The position numbers and the translations under genes are program-made. A DNA stretch of 64,000 nucleotides from Acherontichlamydia pituitae (GTDB taxonomy: Bacteria > Chlamydiota > Chlamydiia > Chlamydiales > Rhabdochlamydiaceae), in the NCBI GenBank assembly GCA_019634675.1, contig JAHCAX010000001.1, positions 248,001 to 312,000 on the forward strand, given 5' to 3'. Of this stretch, positions 1-8,541 are shown one piece after another. A model generated the notes under the pieces. It searched no databases and was not told the DNA's origin. It worked only from the letters and a program-made list of their open reading frames with translations. Each line of letters starts with the position of its first letter. Position 1 is the first letter of the stretch.

Positions 1-93
1 AATTTATTGCCACTCTATTTCTCTTGAGAAAAAGAACAGGTTGCCGTCCAAATTCTTGAACAACCATGAAAACCGGTTATTGAGGAACATTCT

Positions 94-2040
94 CTAAACC
101 ATTCGGAGCACAAGAAGCGTCCGGTCATCGACAAGGGGGATGTTCAGAGAAAACATCTCGACGCTGCCTAAAATGGCGTCCACAAGATCTTCTGCGCTCT
201 TTCCACCCTCTTTCTTAATCACCTCGAGGAGCCGCTGCTTGCCATAAAATTCAAAGTAGGAGTCCTGGGAGTCGATGATTCCATCTGTGTAGAGGACAAG
301 CATATCCCCTTTTTCCAATTGGACTTGCGCCACCAGCGCTTCCTGAATCGGCATCACCCCAAGGGCAATTCCTGGCGTAGCGATCTCAGTGATTGTGCCG
401 TCGGCTCGTCGCAGGATGGCGGGCAAATGGCCGCAGGACGCATATTGCAAAACACGCGATTCAGGCTCGAGGATCCCAACCCATGCCGTCACGAAATTGC
501 CACTATCTGCAGTGTCCAGGCAAAATAGGTTGTTCGTTTCTAAAATGGTCTTTTCCAGGTTGTTTGCCGATGCGGAAAAACTCCGGAGCATGCTGCGCGC
601 GCAGAGCGAATATAGGCAAGCAGAAATCCCTTTTCCTGCTGCATCTGCAACTGAGATGACAAGCTTCTTTCCTCCAGCCGAAAAAATGTCGTAAAAGTCG
701 CCTGCGACTTCCCTTGCACCCTGAAATCCAGTTGCGATCTCTACACCTGGAACATCAGGACGCTCCCTTGGCAATATGCTTCTTTGGATGTCGTGTCCGA
801 TCTTTAGTTCTTTCGACAAAAGCTCCCGCGCCATCCGTTCATTGCGCGCCTCTTCCACATGATGAAGCACAGCGTCGATCATCCGATTAAAGGTATGGCC
901 TAGAACATTGATTTCAAATCCGACCCGGTCATGATGGTAGCGCGCAGACAAGTTTCCGCTTTCGACATTTTCCATGACTGTGCACAGCGCGTTTAAAGGA
1001 CGGGATATCCGGATCGTGATCAAAAGCGCCAGCCCGCCTCCAATAACGAGATAGATTAAGATGATATTCAGGATGGTCGTAATCATCGCCGATGAAGGCT
1101 GGATCTTGACTGTCTCCAAAGTGGAAACAGCCATAATATTGAAGTCTGTCCCTGGGACCTGAACCTGGACTCCGAGCATCTGCTTGCTCTGTCCGAACAC
1201 CTCCAAATAGGCTTTTCCCATCGGAGTTTGCTTCACCTGGCTGAAAAGAACCTCCGAGTCATAATAAGGGTCCACTTTAAAGACATAAATTTCAGATGGA
1301 TCGATCTGCCCGCTTTGACCTACATACAGATGCCCTTCTTTTCCGATATAGGCGATTTGAAAAAACAATGGGCCCGTTTCCACCATTGCAATCCAATTGA
1401 GCAGCGCCAATGCATCCAAGCTCAAAGTAATCGTTCCAATTACCTGATTGGAATTGAGCACGTAGACAGGCTTGCTGATAAAAATTTCGACAATTGACGT
1501 GATCGGGTCCACATCTAAAAAGACGCTGTCCCCATTTTTAATGGCCAACTGCTGCTGTTGCTTAAAAATATTTTTTTGGCCAACTAAAAGCTTCTCAGAA
1601 GAGACCGCGCAGCTGAAATCCCCATTAGCGTCTAAAGACTGGTAAAAGATTGCCCCTGTAATCCGGTCGCGGTTGACAATTGAGAACAAAGAATCAAAAG
1701 CTTCCAAGTTCTGACTGAGCTTTCCTGCAGAGGCATCCTGTGTGATCAACACAGCCAGAAGGTCCATGATGTAAGTTTTATCTTGAACAATCTGTTTGGT
1801 AAATCCGGCTTTCCCCGTGGTGATCTCACTGAGTCCGACAAAAAGGAGTTTTTTATGATAGGCATTGTCTTCCAGATACTTAACCCAAGAATGGATCAGC
1901 ATCGGGACCACAAGAAAGATCAAGGCTACAAAAAAGACCCTAAACCCCAATTTACCAAAAAATGTCGAAGGGGTTTTGCTGCTATGAGGCGGCTGAGGAC
2001 GCATGGGTTCTTTCTTGCCTGAGAATGAAGTTTCTGCCAT
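94..2040 (-). CDS. rsbU: RsbU-like sensor serine phosphatase (PP2C/SpoIIE family)
   Basis: Membrane-bound PP2C-type phosphatase that in the Rsb partner-switching pathway dephosphorylates an anti-anti-sigma factor. A transmembrane helix near residues 34-52 is followed by a roughly 300-residue extracytoplasmic sensor region, a second helix (ILIYLVIGGGLALLI), a HAMP linker and a C-terminal SpoIIE domain from about residue 410, with metal-binding motifs REVAGDFYD, VADAAGKG and a late YTDGI. About 648 aa, close to chlamydial RsbU proteins. I chose the ATG at 2040 because the frame stays open upstream but would run through the divergent methyltransferase gene; a start at 2004 is also possible. The neighbouring eno gene matches the rsbU/eno neighbourhood of Chlamydia. 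Ligand unknown. Bases 1-93 hold nothing I can identify. Confidence 0.88.
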   Translation of the reverse strand: MAETSFSGKKEPMRPQPPHSSKTPSTFFGKLGFRVFFVALIFLVVPMLIHSWVKYLEDNAYHKKLLFVGLSEITTGKAGFTKQIVQDKTYIMDLLAVLITQDASAGKLSQNLEAFDSLFSIVNRDRITGAIFYQSLDANGDFSCAVSSEKLLVGQKNIFKQQQQLAIKNGDSVFLDVDPITSIVEIFISKPVYVLNSNQVIGTITLSLDALALLNWIAMVETGPLFFQIAYIGKEGHLYVGQSGQIDPSEIYVFKVDPYYDSEVLFSQVKQTPMGKAYLEVFGQSKQMLGVQVQVPGTDFNIMAVSTLETVKIQPSSAMITTILNIILIYLVIGGGLALLITIRISRPLNALCTVMENVESGNLSARYHHDRVGFEINVLGHTFNRMIDAVLHHVEEARNERMARELLSKELKIGHDIQRSILPRERPDVPGVEIATGFQGAREVAGDFYDIFSAGGKKLVISVADAAGKGISACLYSLCARSMLRSFSASANNLEKTILETNNLFCLDTADSGNFVTAWVGILEPESRVLQYASCGHLPAILRRADGTITEIATPGIALGVMPIQEALVAQVQLEKGDMLVLYTDGIIDSQDSYFEFYGKQRLLEVIKKEGGKSAEDLVDAILGSVEMFSLNIPLVDDRTLLVLRMV

Positions 2041-2101
2041 GATTGCTATGCTAATTACCGAGGCAATTGCAAAACTGCCTCTACTGTTCAAATTATTTTT
2101 C

Positions 2102-2866
2102 ATGATAGCACGAGATGTATCGAGTTTACAACATCCGATTGTCAAGCACCTGGTCAAACTGCGGGACGACCGCAAGTACCGCACAAGCGCGCGCACCGCA
2201 TTGATTTCAGGAATTAAGCTCGTTTCTGAGCTAAGCTCATCCCATGTCTTTAAGACAGTTTTGATCACTCAAGGCTATTCTCCTCCTGTCACGATAAAAG
2301 CAGAGCAAACCCTGATCGTCACTGAAGAGATCATGAAAAAAGTGACCTCTCTTCAAAACCCGGAGCCTCTTGCAGCTGAAATCCCTTTGCCCGCTCCTTC
2401 TGAATTAACAGGATGCCATCCACTTCTGATCCTCGATCAAATCACAGATCCCGGCAACTTGGGCAACCTCTTAAGGACTGCATTAGCATTAGGCTGGGAA
2501 GGAGCCTTTCTAACGCCTGGCACAACAGACCCTTTCAATGATAAGGCGCTGAGGGCGGCCAAAGGGGCAACTTTCAAGTTAAAACTTCGGCAAGGATCGT
2601 ATGAAGAGCTGTTCGGACTTGTCCGTGACAGCGGATTAACGCTCCTGATCGCAGATGCCAAAGGCTCGCCTGCACATTCTGCTCCTTGGCAACAACCGAT
2701 TGCTTTAGTCCTCGGCAATGAGGCCCATGGGGTTCAAGCCGATTTAAAAAACAATGGGACAGCGATTGCCATCCCCATGAAAAGAGAGATGGAATCATTA
2801 AACGTCTCGGCCGCAGGCGCAATCCTCATGTTCCAACTCCAAGGGGGCTTCCATGGGAAGAGATGA
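2102..2866 (+). CDS. TrmH/SpoU-family RNA 2'-O-ribose methyltransferase
   Basis: SAM-dependent 2'-O-methyltransferase of the SPOUT superfamily, probably acting on rRNA or tRNA. An N-terminal substrate-binding region of the L30e-like type (residues 1-95) precedes the knotted catalytic domain with the three SpoU motifs: DPGNLGNLLRTA, LVLGNEAHGV and IPMKREMESLNVSAAGAI. Length (254 aa) fits the family. The start at 2102 gives a standard N-terminus (IARDVSSLQHPIVKHL); upstream ATGs in frame add hydrophobic residues unlike the family. It overlaps the start of rsgA by 14 bases, so the two are translationally coupled in a trmH-rsgA-eno operon. The exact target nucleotide cannot be told from sequence. 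Confidence 0.9.
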   Translation: MIARDVSSLQHPIVKHLVKLRDDRKYRTSARTALISGIKLVSELSSSHVFKTVLITQGYSPPVTIKAEQTLIVTEEIMKKVTSLQNPEPLAAEIPLPAPSELTGCHPLLILDQITDPGNLGNLLRTALALGWEGAFLTPGTTDPFNDKALRAAKGATFKLKLRQGSYEELFGLVRDSGLTLLIADAKGSPAHSAPWQQPIALVLGNEAHGVQADLKNNGTAIAIPMKREMESLNVSAAGAILMFQLQGGFHGKR

Positions 2867-3989
2867 TGACATCTACCATCTTGAAGAAGATTTCTATGCT
2901 CAAGATCGAAAGGCCCATCGGAAAGAGCGCAAAATAGCGTTGAACAAAGACCGTTCCAAGTTCAAAAAATCTGACCAGGACCAGCTCAAAAAGCAAGCCC
3001 TTTTGCGCGATGAGCAGGAGATCGATGAGACTTTAGAAAAAGGAAGGGTTCTAGCTATTGCCCCTGAAGGGATCATCGTCGATTGCAAAGGCGAAGAGCT
3101 CATCTGTTCTCTTAAAGGAAGTTTGAAACAAGAAAAAAACCGAGCAAAAAATCTGATCGCTGTTGGAGATTTTGTACGCTTTGAGAACAAAGGCAGCGGG
3201 CAAGGGACCATCTCCTACATCGAAGAGCGTCATTCGATCCTTTCAAGGGCGGACAATCTCTCGCGCAATAAAGAGCAGCTGATTGCAGTGAACATCGACC
3301 AGGTGCTGATCACATGCAGCGTTGTACAGCCCATGCTCAAACCCCCTCTTGTCGACCGCTATATCATCGCTGCGCTCAAAGGAAACATGCGCCCGATCAT
3401 TGTCGTCAATAAGATCGACCTTTTTGATCACCCCCCGGAGACTGTCAATGAGATCGATCTCGAGGTCGAAAAAGAGATCTACGCCCAATTCTTGAAAGCC
3501 TATGCAGCCCTTGACATCCCTGTGGTCCCCATCAGCACGGCAACAGGATATGGGATCGAATCCCTTCGCAGCTTAATGCAAGGCAAGACTTCAGTCTTTT
3601 CTGGACAGTCTGGCGTCGGTAAATCCTCACTGATTAACCTCGTTGCCGGCACATCGATGCGCACAGGCTCTGTCGTACTCAAGACCGGCAAAGGATCCCA
3701 CACGACGACGACGACCCATCTGATTCCATTAGAATGCGGCGGGTTTTGCATCGATACGCCCGGGATCCGCAGCTTTGGAGTTTGGGACCTGAAAAAAGAG
3801 GAGGTCGTCGACTACTTCCCTGAAATTGTTGCACTGAGCCCGGGCTGCCGCTACCCTGACTGCGCCCACATGACCGAGCCTGACTGCGCCGTGCAAAAAG
3901 CTCTTGAGGAAGAGAGGATTTCCGCCTTGCGTTTTGAATCTTATTGCGCTTTAATTGCTTCTGTCTCGCAACAACACAGGTTACGATGA
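2853..3989 (+). CDS. rsgA: Ribosome small-subunit GTPase RsgA (YjeQ/EngC)
   Basis: Circularly permuted GTPase that checks late 30S subunit maturation. After a basic, charged N-terminal extension (residues 1-50) comes an OB-fold (about 60-125) and the permuted GTPase with G4 (VVNKIDLF) before G1 (SGQSGVGKSS) and G3 (IDTPG). The C-terminal zinc-binding region shows CRYPDCAHMTEPDC. The protein is 378 aa, normal for the family. The start codon lies inside the end of the methyltransferase gene, and the stop TGA overlaps the eno start in an ATGA arrangement, so the three genes form one coupled unit. Confidence 0.95.
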   Translation: MGRDDDIYHLEEDFYAQDRKAHRKERKIALNKDRSKFKKSDQDQLKKQALLRDEQEIDETLEKGRVLAIAPEGIIVDCKGEELICSLKGSLKQEKNRAKNLIAVGDFVRFENKGSGQGTISYIEERHSILSRADNLSRNKEQLIAVNIDQVLITCSVVQPMLKPPLVDRYIIAALKGNMRPIIVVNKIDLFDHPPETVNEIDLEVEKEIYAQFLKAYAALDIPVVPISTATGYGIESLRSLMQGKTSVFSGQSGVGKSSLINLVAGTSMRTGSVVLKTGKGSHTTTTTHLIPLECGGFCIDTPGIRSFGVWDLKKEEVVDYFPEIVALSPGCRYPDCAHMTEPDCAVQKALEEERISALRFESYCALIASVSQQHRLR

Positions 3990-5272
3990 GCCGCATCCAT
4001 TCGATCCACGCATTGGAAATCCTTGATTCCCGAGGAAATCCCACCCTTGAGGTCTATGTCAAAACCGATGACGGCTTTGAAGGAAAGGCTGCAGTTCCGT
4101 CAGGAGCTTCTACAGGAGAACATGAGGCCGTCGAACTGCGCGATCAAGATCCCAAGCGTTACCAAGGAAAAGGGGTCCAGAAAGCGATCTCCCACGTCAA
4201 TGGTCCTCTTTCCAAACTGTTGATCGGCAAACCGGTTGATGCACAAAAAGAAATCGACGCCCTTTTGATCGAAGCAGATGGGACGCCTAACAAAAGCAAG
4301 TATGGGGCCAATGCCCTTCTCGGCATCTCGCTTGCCGTAGCGAAAGCCGCTGCAAATAGCAAGAAAATCCCCCTCTACCAGTCGATCGGAAGCCCCAATT
4401 CTACACTTCTGCCTGTCCCGATGATGAACATCATCAATGGAGGCGCTCATGCAGATAATTTCCTCGACTTTCAAGAGTTTATGATCCGTCCAATCGGAGC
4501 CCCAAGCTTTCGCGAAGCGATCCGTTGGGGAGCGGAAGTATTCCACTGCCTTAAGGCCCTCCTAAAAAAAGAAGGTCATGTCACATCAGTTGGCGACGAA
4601 GGAGGATTTGCTCCTAGGCTGCAGTCTAATGAAGAAGCTCTTGATTTTATCATCCGCGCCATTGAAAAAGCGGGCTACCGTCCGAAAACTGATCTAACGA
4701 TCGCCCTCGACTGTGCAGCATCTGAGTTTTATGATCCTCAGACGCAAGCCTACTTTGAAAAAAAGAAAAAAGAGATTGGAAAGCCCTTCGCATCGCGATC
4801 AGCCTCTGAGCTCATTGATTATCTTGAAAAACTCTCTTCTGAATATCCGATCGATAGCATTGAAGATGCACTCGATCAAAATGATTGGAAAGGCTGGAAG
4901 GAGCTTACGTCGCGGCTCGGCTCCAAACTCCAATTGGTCGGCGATGACCTCTTTGTGACCAACCCGCTCTTTTTGCAAAAAGGGATCGATCAGAAAGTTG
5001 CAAACGCCATCCTGATCAAAGTCAACCAGATCGGCACCCTCTCAGAAACCCTGCAAACGATCGCTCTTGCGCATGCCAATGGCTATAAGAACGTCATTTC
5101 TCATCGCTCAGGAGAAACAGAAGATACGACGATTGCCGATATTGCTGTTGCCACACGTTCCGGCCAGATCAAAACGGGATCTCTTTCCCGCTCCGACCGC
5201 GTAGCCAAATACAACCGGCTGCTTGAGATCGAAGACGAGCTTGGACCAAAAGCCGCTTTTGCCCGCTCCTAA
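3986..5272 (+). CDS. eno: Enolase (phosphopyruvate hydratase)
   Basis: Glycolytic enzyme converting 2-phosphoglycerate to phosphoenolpyruvate. The sequence is collinear with bacterial enolases: N-terminal ALEILDSRGNPTLEV, substrate loop SGASTGEHEA, active-site region VGDEGGFAP, metal ligands in SIEDAL and VGDDLF, and the signature ILIKVNQIGTLSET holding the catalytic lysine, then SHRSGETEDTTIAD. Product 428 aa. The ATG at 3986 overlaps the rsgA stop and gives the canonical N-terminus. Between this gene and the convergent lipase-like gene (5273-5366) I see no clear terminator. Confidence 0.97.
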   Translation: MSRIHSIHALEILDSRGNPTLEVYVKTDDGFEGKAAVPSGASTGEHEAVELRDQDPKRYQGKGVQKAISHVNGPLSKLLIGKPVDAQKEIDALLIEADGTPNKSKYGANALLGISLAVAKAAANSKKIPLYQSIGSPNSTLLPVPMMNIINGGAHADNFLDFQEFMIRPIGAPSFREAIRWGAEVFHCLKALLKKEGHVTSVGDEGGFAPRLQSNEEALDFIIRAIEKAGYRPKTDLTIALDCAASEFYDPQTQAYFEKKKKEIGKPFASRSASELIDYLEKLSSEYPIDSIEDALDQNDWKGWKELTSRLGSKLQLVGDDLFVTNPLFLQKGIDQKVANAILIKVNQIGTLSETLQTIALAHANGYKNVISHRSGETEDTTIADIAVATRSGQIKTGSLSRSDRVAKYNRLLEIEDELGPKAAFARS

Positions 5273-5366
5273 TATTTATAGAAAGATCGATCCCTCAATG
5301 AGAATCGACTTGTCGAAGAATAGAAAACAACAAGATATCTTGACAGAGCGCGCATCTCCTATTTTG

Positions 5367-6446
5367 TTATAACCTTCTTCCGCTGTTTTCTTTATCCACA
5401 TCGATTTTAGCGACAGAGAATTGCTGTTCCGCTATCAGAAACAAGGTATGCGCTTTCAAGGGTTTAAGAGGAGTTGCTAATGAGATCTCATAAGCATCTC
5501 CAAAGAGCTTGCCGACCTTTGAGACAACATCTCCCCGATTGACATACACACGGAAAGCTTTCTTTGCTTCTTCGGGAAGAGCGTTCCATTTTTCAAGAGA
5601 CTGATCAGAGATCCCCGGCGGATTAAAGGCAATGCATCCTTTAGGATTGACCCAATCATTCTCGTAGAGATACGTATAAGCAGCAAGCGCTCCGCCTAAA
5701 CTAAAACCGATGACTCTTGCCTTCTGTCCCTCTTCTGCTACTTTCATGAGCCAGGTCCGGATTTCTTGACGAGCCTTATTGAAGGCTGAAAGCCCGGGTC
5801 CAGCAATATCGACATCGCTCATCAACGAAGCCCATCCCCGCTCTGAGTCTAATGAGAAATCCGTTCCTCGGAATAGCAATATGGGGACTGCGCCTTTATC
5901 GCCGATGAGCCCGAAGGCGGGCATACCATGCCATAGGTCGAAGATATGGTCGATGCGATAGGAAAGAAGTTTGCCTCTCTTTTGAGGGCAAGGGATCATG
6001 ACGGTGTCTTTTTCTTTTAAATCGCGGTAAGCGATAACTTTGGCAAGAGCTTCATCTATCGCAAAGGCTAGAGCCTCCCCATCGTCAATATCTCTAGAGA
6101 TCTTTGTCAAAAGACAGGCAGCAGCCTGCATCCCCCCTTTCTTTTTCGATACCTTGCCCACTAGCGGATCATAAAGGGAAAAATAGCCATACCAATCGAG
6201 AAACTCTTTGCTTTGGGACAGCTGAAATTTATATTCAAGAGCCTGCAAGGGATCCGCTAACGGGTAGGAACGCATATGCAGCGGGATGGTCCAGTTAAGA
6301 AAATCATCAAAGTTCTGAAGGCTTCGAACCCGTACGCGGTTTTTCCAATGCACTTTGGCAGCGGGCTGCTTCAATGCATAGGGCTGCTCTTGAGCTGAAG
6401 CAAACCATGGAACAACAAGAAAAAATAAACGAACAACTCTCAGCAT
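5367..6446 (-). CDS. Exported lipase-like alpha/beta hydrolase
   Basis: Probable secreted serine hydrolase of the class 3 lipase type. An N-terminal signal peptide (MLRVVRLFFLVVPWFASAQ) is followed by a 340-residue mature part with the nucleophile elbow GFSLGG (Ser about residue 249), preceded by a lid region (RGTDFSLDSERG) as in class 3 lipases. A downstream Asp lies in NRGDVVSK and a late His in KAHTLF; assigning these to the triad is inference. I took the ATG at 6446, ten bases after the upstream sulfatase-like gene ends, since the longer frame would overlap that gene and hide the signal peptide. The two genes look like an operon. Substrate unknown; host lipids are possible. Confidence 0.72.
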   Translation of the reverse strand: MLRVVRLFFLVVPWFASAQEQPYALKQPAAKVHWKNRVRVRSLQNFDDFLNWTIPLHMRSYPLADPLQALEYKFQLSQSKEFLDWYGYFSLYDPLVGKVSKKKGGMQAAACLLTKISRDIDDGEALAFAIDEALAKVIAYRDLKEKDTVMIPCPQKRGKLLSYRIDHIFDLWHGMPAFGLIGDKGAVPILLFRGTDFSLDSERGWASLMSDVDIAGPGLSAFNKARQEIRTWLMKVAEEGQKARVIGFSLGGALAAYTYLYENDWVNPKGCIAFNPPGISDQSLEKWNALPEEAKKAFRVYVNRGDVVSKVGKLFGDAYEISLATPLKPLKAHTLFLIAEQQFSVAKIDVDKENSGRRL

Positions 6447-6456
6447 ATTACAAATC

Positions 6457-8385
6457 TTATGGCCCGCAAAGATGATCAATCGCTTCTCCAAAGTGCTCTT
6501 TCAGAGAAGTTAAATCATAGGCAATATTTTCTTCATGAAGATTTTTCGCTGAGATGATCTGCAAGGCTTTTGAATTAAAAATATCCCTTTCATCGTTGAA
6601 ACGGGCCATCATTTTATGCTCTCCATTATGGATGAAGAACTCATAGGGAGCCCTGCTCGCATTAAAACGGGCAGCTACGACATAAGGCCATCTCTCTTCC
6701 TTGAAGATCGACTGTCCCTGCAGCACCTGTCCAAACAGATCTTCTCCGATCAGATAGTGCAGAACTGTCGGAAAAATATCCATGTGGGATGTCAATTCGC
6801 AAGGAGCTTTTTTTCCTTTCCACTCGTTGCTTCCGAAACGATAATAAAGAGGGACATGCGTTTGCTGGCGCGTTAAACTGGATGCATGGAACAGATGCCC
6901 ATGCTCATAAAACTCCTCGCCATGGTCGCCGGTAACAACAACAACAGCTTCTTTGCCGCCAGGATATTGGTTCAATGCATTAAAAAATTGTCCCATGAGA
7001 GAATCGACAAAATAAAGGGCGTTGCGGTAACGGTTCTTGATTCCATCCAAGCCCTGGTTGCTCAAAGCTGCTTTAAAATAGTTGATCTTCTCCTCAAACG
7101 GATGAAACTTGGTGAATGTTTCTTTAGGCCAGCTGTAATCGAGGTGGGTCGCATCCAAAAAGACGAGGAATAGTCTCCCTGAAGACTCGTTTGGATCTTT
7201 CATCTCCTGGACCAGCTTCTCTATCGCAATCTGGTCCCTCTGATAGGGTTCTTCAAACTCCTCCTCATCGGGCAAGAACAGGGTGTCGGCAAGATATTTG
7301 GCTTCTCCGAAGATCATATGGTCCATCTGATAATATCCCAGCCTTGACGAAGAAAAGGCATGGATCTTGTAGCCCATTTTTTTGAGCATTTTTAGAGGAA
7401 TGCTCCCCCCTTTCCAATTCTCAGGCTTGATCTTTCCCCAATACAGAGGGAACTTCGAGAAAAAGATCGAAAACCAAGAGATCTGCGTGGCATTGGCATT
7501 CGACAAAGCTAGATCGAAATGAACATTGTTGTTCTTAAAAGCGTGTAAATTGGGGGCTTGCGCCTCAGTAATGAAGTCCTCGCGCAAGCTTTCCACAATG
7601 AACAAATAGATATCCGGACGGCGCGCAAGAGAGAAGGCCCGAGAGTCCAACGACCGGAGCGCATCCTGCTCTTCTTCCGGGATCTTCAAGGCATAATCAA
7701 GCCGAAGCTGCTCCTGGGGCGGCGGCGTAAATGTCGTTTTCCAAGGCAGGGATTTTTGATACATCTCCATTTGCGTTGCACTTGTCAAATGCCCTGCCGA
7801 CGACTCCCAGTTCACCATGAATAAAGTCATCGTGCACATGATCGCGATCAAGAACGGATATGTCGTAGAGATCGGATGACGGTCTGTCCACTTTTCCGTC
7901 GAACGGAAGATCCATACCCCTCCCATAATGATCCCAAGAGCTGCAAGCCCTGCCGCCCCCCAAACAAAAAGGGACACATTGCTGGCATATAGCAGCTCCA
8001 TAAAATTCTGGTAGCTCTCCTGGGAGACAAAATGCAAGGCAAACCAAAATGACATGTCCATGAGCCGGACCAAAGGAAAATCGATCACATGCCCTAAAAA
8101 CAGGATAAAGATCAAGGCGGCATACAATAGATAGAAGAAACGAGGCAAAAACTGACGGAAAATCGCGGCAATGAGAATCAAGATGCAGGTTTCAAGGGCG
8201 CACTGCATCAGAGCGTAGCCTGCAAAAAAGAACCTGGAAAACGTCGCCTGCGGTTCGACTAGAAAGGCATGCAAGATATGAATGGCTGCAGCAACAAGGA
8301 AATAGGAGCCGAAAAACAAGTAGTTAAAGCGGATCTGGTACAGTGGCAAAGGCGGCGAAGCAGGCCCTTCATCTTTGACTTCCAT
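6457..8385 (-). CDS. Membrane-bound sulfatase/phosphoglycerol-transferase-like enzyme
   Basis: Integral membrane enzyme of the alkaline phosphatase/sulfatase superfamily, in the layout of LtaS or YejM/PbgA: about five N-terminal transmembrane helices (residues 20-200) and a large soluble domain. The soluble part opens with the metal-binding YLFIVESLREDF, has a Thr-containing candidate nucleophile region (NANATQISWF) and the late metal motif TGDHGEEFYEHGH. This family modifies lipids or lipid-linked polymers at the outer face of the inner membrane; the precise reaction cannot be told. It is followed after ten bases by a lipase-like gene. An alternative is a phosphoethanolamine transferase-like role. 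Confidence 0.8.
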   Translation of the reverse strand: MEVKDEGPASPPLPLYQIRFNYLFFGSYFLVAAAIHILHAFLVEPQATFSRFFFAGYALMQCALETCILILIAAIFRQFLPRFFYLLYAALIFILFLGHVIDFPLVRLMDMSFWFALHFVSQESYQNFMELLYASNVSLFVWGAAGLAALGIIMGGVWIFRSTEKWTDRHPISTTYPFLIAIMCTMTLFMVNWESSAGHLTSATQMEMYQKSLPWKTTFTPPPQEQLRLDYALKIPEEEQDALRSLDSRAFSLARRPDIYLFIVESLREDFITEAQAPNLHAFKNNNVHFDLALSNANATQISWFSIFFSKFPLYWGKIKPENWKGGSIPLKMLKKMGYKIHAFSSSRLGYYQMDHMIFGEAKYLADTLFLPDEEEFEEPYQRDQIAIEKLVQEMKDPNESSGRLFLVFLDATHLDYSWPKETFTKFHPFEEKINYFKAALSNQGLDGIKNRYRNALYFVDSLMGQFFNALNQYPGGKEAVVVVTGDHGEEFYEHGHLFHASSLTRQQTHVPLYYRFGSNEWKGKKAPCELTSHMDIFPTVLHYLIGEDLFGQVLQGQSIFKEERWPYVVAARFNASRAPYEFFIHNGEHKMMARFNDERDIFNSKALQIISAKNLHEENIAYDLTSLKEHFGEAIDHLCGP

Positions 8386-8541
8386 GATACCCCAAGCAAA
8401 ATAAACAGAGGCCCCAATGCATCATTTGCCCCATGGCATTGCATGCCTTTTGATCCATGGCATGCAAAGCCAAGGGCAGAGCCCTATTTTCGCTTTATCG
8501 TTCACAAGGGAATATCTTTCAATTAACTTTTTTAATTTCCA

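Noticed and set aside
8420..8500. Repeated CCATGGCAT/GCATGC motifs upstream of the sulfatase-like gene, considered as a regulatory palindrome
   Set aside because: The matches are short direct and inverted copies without consistent spacing; no binding site could be defended.
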